64,000 nucleotides of DNA from Sequoia sempervirens. Its lineage: Eukaryota; Streptophyta; Pinopsida; Cupressales; Cupressaceae. Below, piece after piece: positions 61,938-64,000 of this stretch; position 1 is the stretch's first letter; the number at the start of each line of letters is the position of its first letter. The notes under the pieces were generated by a model. It saw only the letters and a program-made list of their open reading frames with translations, was not told the origin of the DNA and made no database searches. Position numbers and translations under genes: made by a program. The stretch is taken from contig VDFB02254903.1 of assembly GCA_007258455.2 (NCBI GenBank), forward strand, positions 1 to 64,000. Direction: 5' to 3'.

Positions 61938-63389
61938 TGTAGACACTTAAAAGTGTCTTGATGGATCACATTGGCTAACTAACATCATCTCTTTCAATTT
62001 CATCCTAAATTCCTCTATTTAATTGAATAATGTCAATTATTTGATTAAATTCACCTAAATCTCCTATTAATTGAATAACTCACATTATTTGATTAATTCA
62101 TATGTTACATTATTCTTCATATTTAATTAAATAATATCCAAATTATTTAATTGAATTCATCCAGATTCATCCTTTATTCACTCTTTGATTAAATAATCCT
62201 AATTATTTATTTAAATCCTCAAATCCCCTTTTCATTAAATAAGTCAATAATTTAATGAATATCCTCACATTCCGCATCTTGCACATTAAAATTTAGTTTT
62301 AATTACTAAATTTTCTAATTTCCCTCCCATCCACTTGCTTAGGGAATATTCCAAAGGAATATTCTCCTATTTTCCTCCAAAAAAGGCAATGATTATTCCA
62401 AACAAACTTTGAAACAACCTTTTTAAGTTGTTGTAAAGTGTGTTTGTTTGCATGATTACGAGCCCTTGATGTTTTCTTGATCCATGTGAACATTGATTCT
62501 CATCCATTGATGAGAATCCATGATCCATGTTTCATCCTTCTTTCATTATTGACCATTGTTAGATCAAATCAATCTGATCCCTTGATATAATTCCTATAGA
62601 AAGGGAATATTCCCATAGAATATTCCTTTACACAATCAAATTTGGTTTTAATTAACTAAATATATATTTCCCTCACCCATGAAAATATTCCAAAGAATAT
62701 TCTCTTTCTTCACTCATTTGAAAAAAAGGAATATTCTCCCTCATAAAAAACTTACAAGACTTCTTGTGCAAGTTAACTTACAAGACTTATTGTGCAAGTG
62801 TTGAATGTGTGTTTGTTTGGAAGAATATGAACACTTGATTCTTTCCTTGATCCATATGATCATTGATTCTCATCCATTGATGATAATCCATGATCCATGC
62901 CTCCATCTTCCTTCCTTTTTGACCATTGATTAACCTTTTTGATCTCAAACCTTCATTTCTCATTTGTCCTACTATAAATAGGTCACTATTTGGAGACAAA
63001 TGGATCATTATTTTCATATCAAAGTCATGTTGTTGAAACTCACACACATTTGCATACTCCAATTGCTATCACTATCTTTGAGGGCAATTGGATTTTATCA
63101 CATCCATTTGAGAGCATTTACTTCAACATCATCCAAGCTTATTTCAACAAAATGGGATTGGGAAAGTGTTGAATTCCACATCTGATGCAACACCAATCCC
63201 CTAATGGGATGAGTTTTGTTGAGTTTAATTAGGATTGTTTGTGCAATTTGAGCTTTATTTCAAGTTTTAATGGCTTCCTACTTTAAATTTGAAAGAATTT
63301 CATTGGGATTGTAACTTGATTTAGCTAATTACATTGTTTTAAATTTATTATTACAATCATGTTTAGCTTAGTTAATATTTGCATCCACA
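61938..63389 (+). repeat. E5 3' LTR, intact
   Basis: 1452 bp, TGTAGACAC to CATCCACA. It contains an internal diverged duplication: about 62466-62560 and 62836-62930 share TTGATCCAT and ATTGATTCTCATCCATTGATG, about 370 bp apart. Confidence 0.85.
62973..62980 (+). promoter_or_regulatory. Probable TATA box in the E5 LTR
   Basis: TATAAATA within CTACTATAAATAGG, about 410 bp before the LTR end, a usual place for the promoter of an LTR. The matching part is missing from the 5' LTR. Confidence 0.55.
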
Positions 63390-63394
63390 CTTAG

Positions 63395-64000
63395 AAATTC
63401 ATGTAGGTCTACATCCATGCCTTTCTTCGCCATCTCATAGGCAGTGTTAATTGTGATGGTAGAAACAAATTTTTCTCTGTTCGTGAATAAATTCTTATAT
63501 CCTATCATCATGGGTGCATACTTTATTGCAAAATATTCTATATCCTTTAATTTTAAGGCATTTTTACCAAATTTCACACTAGTTAATTTCATTAAAATTT
63601 AAAAATATAGATTTGAGAGCCAAAACTAGTTTGGTGGAGCATAACCTTGTCACAACCCTAATTGCTTCCTTGTTGATCATGTGTGGCATGTCTAACAAAA
63701 TGAATCTATCATGAATTCTCCTCAACACATATCTAACCCATTCATTCACATAGAAAAAGTTAAGAAAGTTGTTCCACATATCTAGTTTCTTCTCTATCAA
63801 ACTTTAGTATTCTGGTTTCAACTCAAAATCATCACTGATTAGATCATTCACCCAGACTTCTCCCAACTTTGAATTATTATAATCTTCCAATTTTGCATGA
63901 ATATAAATCCTCACATCCTTAGTATGCAACACACCATAAGAAATATGTGAAAAATCACCTTTTGGATCTATCACCATGGATTTATCAGGGTGCTTCTTAA
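63395..64000 (-). pseudogene. C1 internal ORF, N-terminal side, unrecognised
   Basis: Reading on the minus strand from the window end: KHPDKSMVIDPKGDFSHISY, then VWVNDLISDDFELKPEY and an in-frame TAA. Then come DMWNNFLNFFYVNEWVRYVL and FILLDMPHMINKEAIRVVTR, and after a frameshift YFAIKYAPMMIGYKNLFTN and MAKKGMDVDLHEFL (63368-63592). The frame runs into the E5 target duplication and continues on the other side at 49052. The true start is outside the window. The protein is not recognised; see 46218-49052 for the rest. Confidence 0.55.

Larger units (their letters stand above)
49058..63389 (+). mobile_element. E5: plus-strand LTR retrotransposon with Gag-like ORF only
   Basis: Complete element with the 5-bp duplication CTTAG and LTR ends TGTAGACAC...CATCCACA. 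Order: 5' LTR (49058-53117, altered), primer site from 53121, about 2.9 kb non-coding leader, decayed Asn/Gln-rich Gag-like frame (56066-57300), acidic frame (57300-58104), further polar frames to about 58900, non-coding 3' part, polypurine tract (61923-61937) and 3' LTR (61938-63389). No reverse transcriptase, protease or integrase was seen. In the first ~570 bp the LTRs differ at about twenty positions (roughly 3.5-4 percent), fewer than the E2 LTRs, so E5 looks younger. Confidence 0.85.
44588..64000 (-). mobile_element. C1: minus-strand LTR element, runs past the window end
   Basis: Its 3' LTR is 44588-45905, followed rightward by a polypurine tract and an internal region that encodes one long protein on the minus strand. 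E5 is inserted in that region. The 5' LTR lies beyond 64000. Insertion split the last ~358-bp monomer of unit B after GTGAA (44583-44587, presumed target duplication). LTR ends TGTTGG...TTCAACA and a tract AAAGGGGGAGAT directly before TGTTGG are typical of copia-type elements, but no copia polymerase is seen, so superfamily is tentative. Confidence 0.65.

Overview
The window is a stretch of plant nuclear DNA, AT-rich and gene-poor, built almost entirely from nested LTR retrotransposons. Very long LTR elements, few genes, heavily mutated element ORFs and TE insertions inside other TEs fit a large-genome plant; a gymnosperm is my best guess, but nothing here proves it. No rRNA, tRNA gene, CRISPR array or prokaryotic gene was seen. 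The only sequence resembling a cellular gene is a truncated GRAS-family ORF (minus strand, 24095-25288). I use working names E1-E5, C1, and units A and B.

Layout 1-26.6 kb. E1 is a minus-strand LTR element. Its 3' LTR covers 1-972 plus 14056-15343, and its 5' LTR ends at 21487. E2, a 13.1-kb minus-strand gypsy-like element (973-14055), sits in the E1 3' LTR with a 5-bp duplication ATCAT. The uninterrupted target is preserved in the sister LTR at 19892-19896. E3 (2240-9778) sits inside the 3' LTR of E2 with a 5-bp duplication GGTCC, so this part is three layers deep. Right of E1 are an LTR-like block (21490-24093) split by a 5'-truncated LINE (21983-23044), then the GRAS fragment, then about 1.3 kb with nothing recognisable.

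Layout 26.6-44.6 kb. Two long related units lie head to tail: A (26627-34580) and B (34581-44587). Each carries a decayed plus-strand Gag-like reading frame and ends in an array of about nine diverged ~358-bp monomers. Each monomer has the palindromic box GTCTCTTAAGAGAC or a near match. A tRNA-derived SINE (28972-29171) is present only in A, and B shows the empty site.

Layout 44.6-64 kb. C1, a minus-strand element with copia-like ends, begins at 44588 inside the last monomer of B and runs past the window end. Its internal region encodes one long unrecognised protein, which is split by E5 (49058-63389, TSD CTTAG). E5 is plus-strand, with PBS, PPT, LTRs and a decayed Asn/Gln-rich Gag-like frame. 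The 5' LTR of E5 has lost about 586 bp, including the TATA box, and holds about 3.2 kb of foreign sequence instead.

How it fits together. None of the LTR elements shows a recognisable protease, reverse transcriptase, RNase H or integrase. Each has either a lone Gag-like ORF or one long ORF of unknown function, so they look non-autonomous and would need enzymes from elsewhere. Two unrelated unknown ORFs (in E3 and C1) in the usual gag-pol position, and a palindromic motif shared by E2 and E3, are the most interesting points. All coding sequence except the GRAS fragment is broken by stops and frameshifts. All boundaries, identities and counts were read by eye, without alignment or database search.
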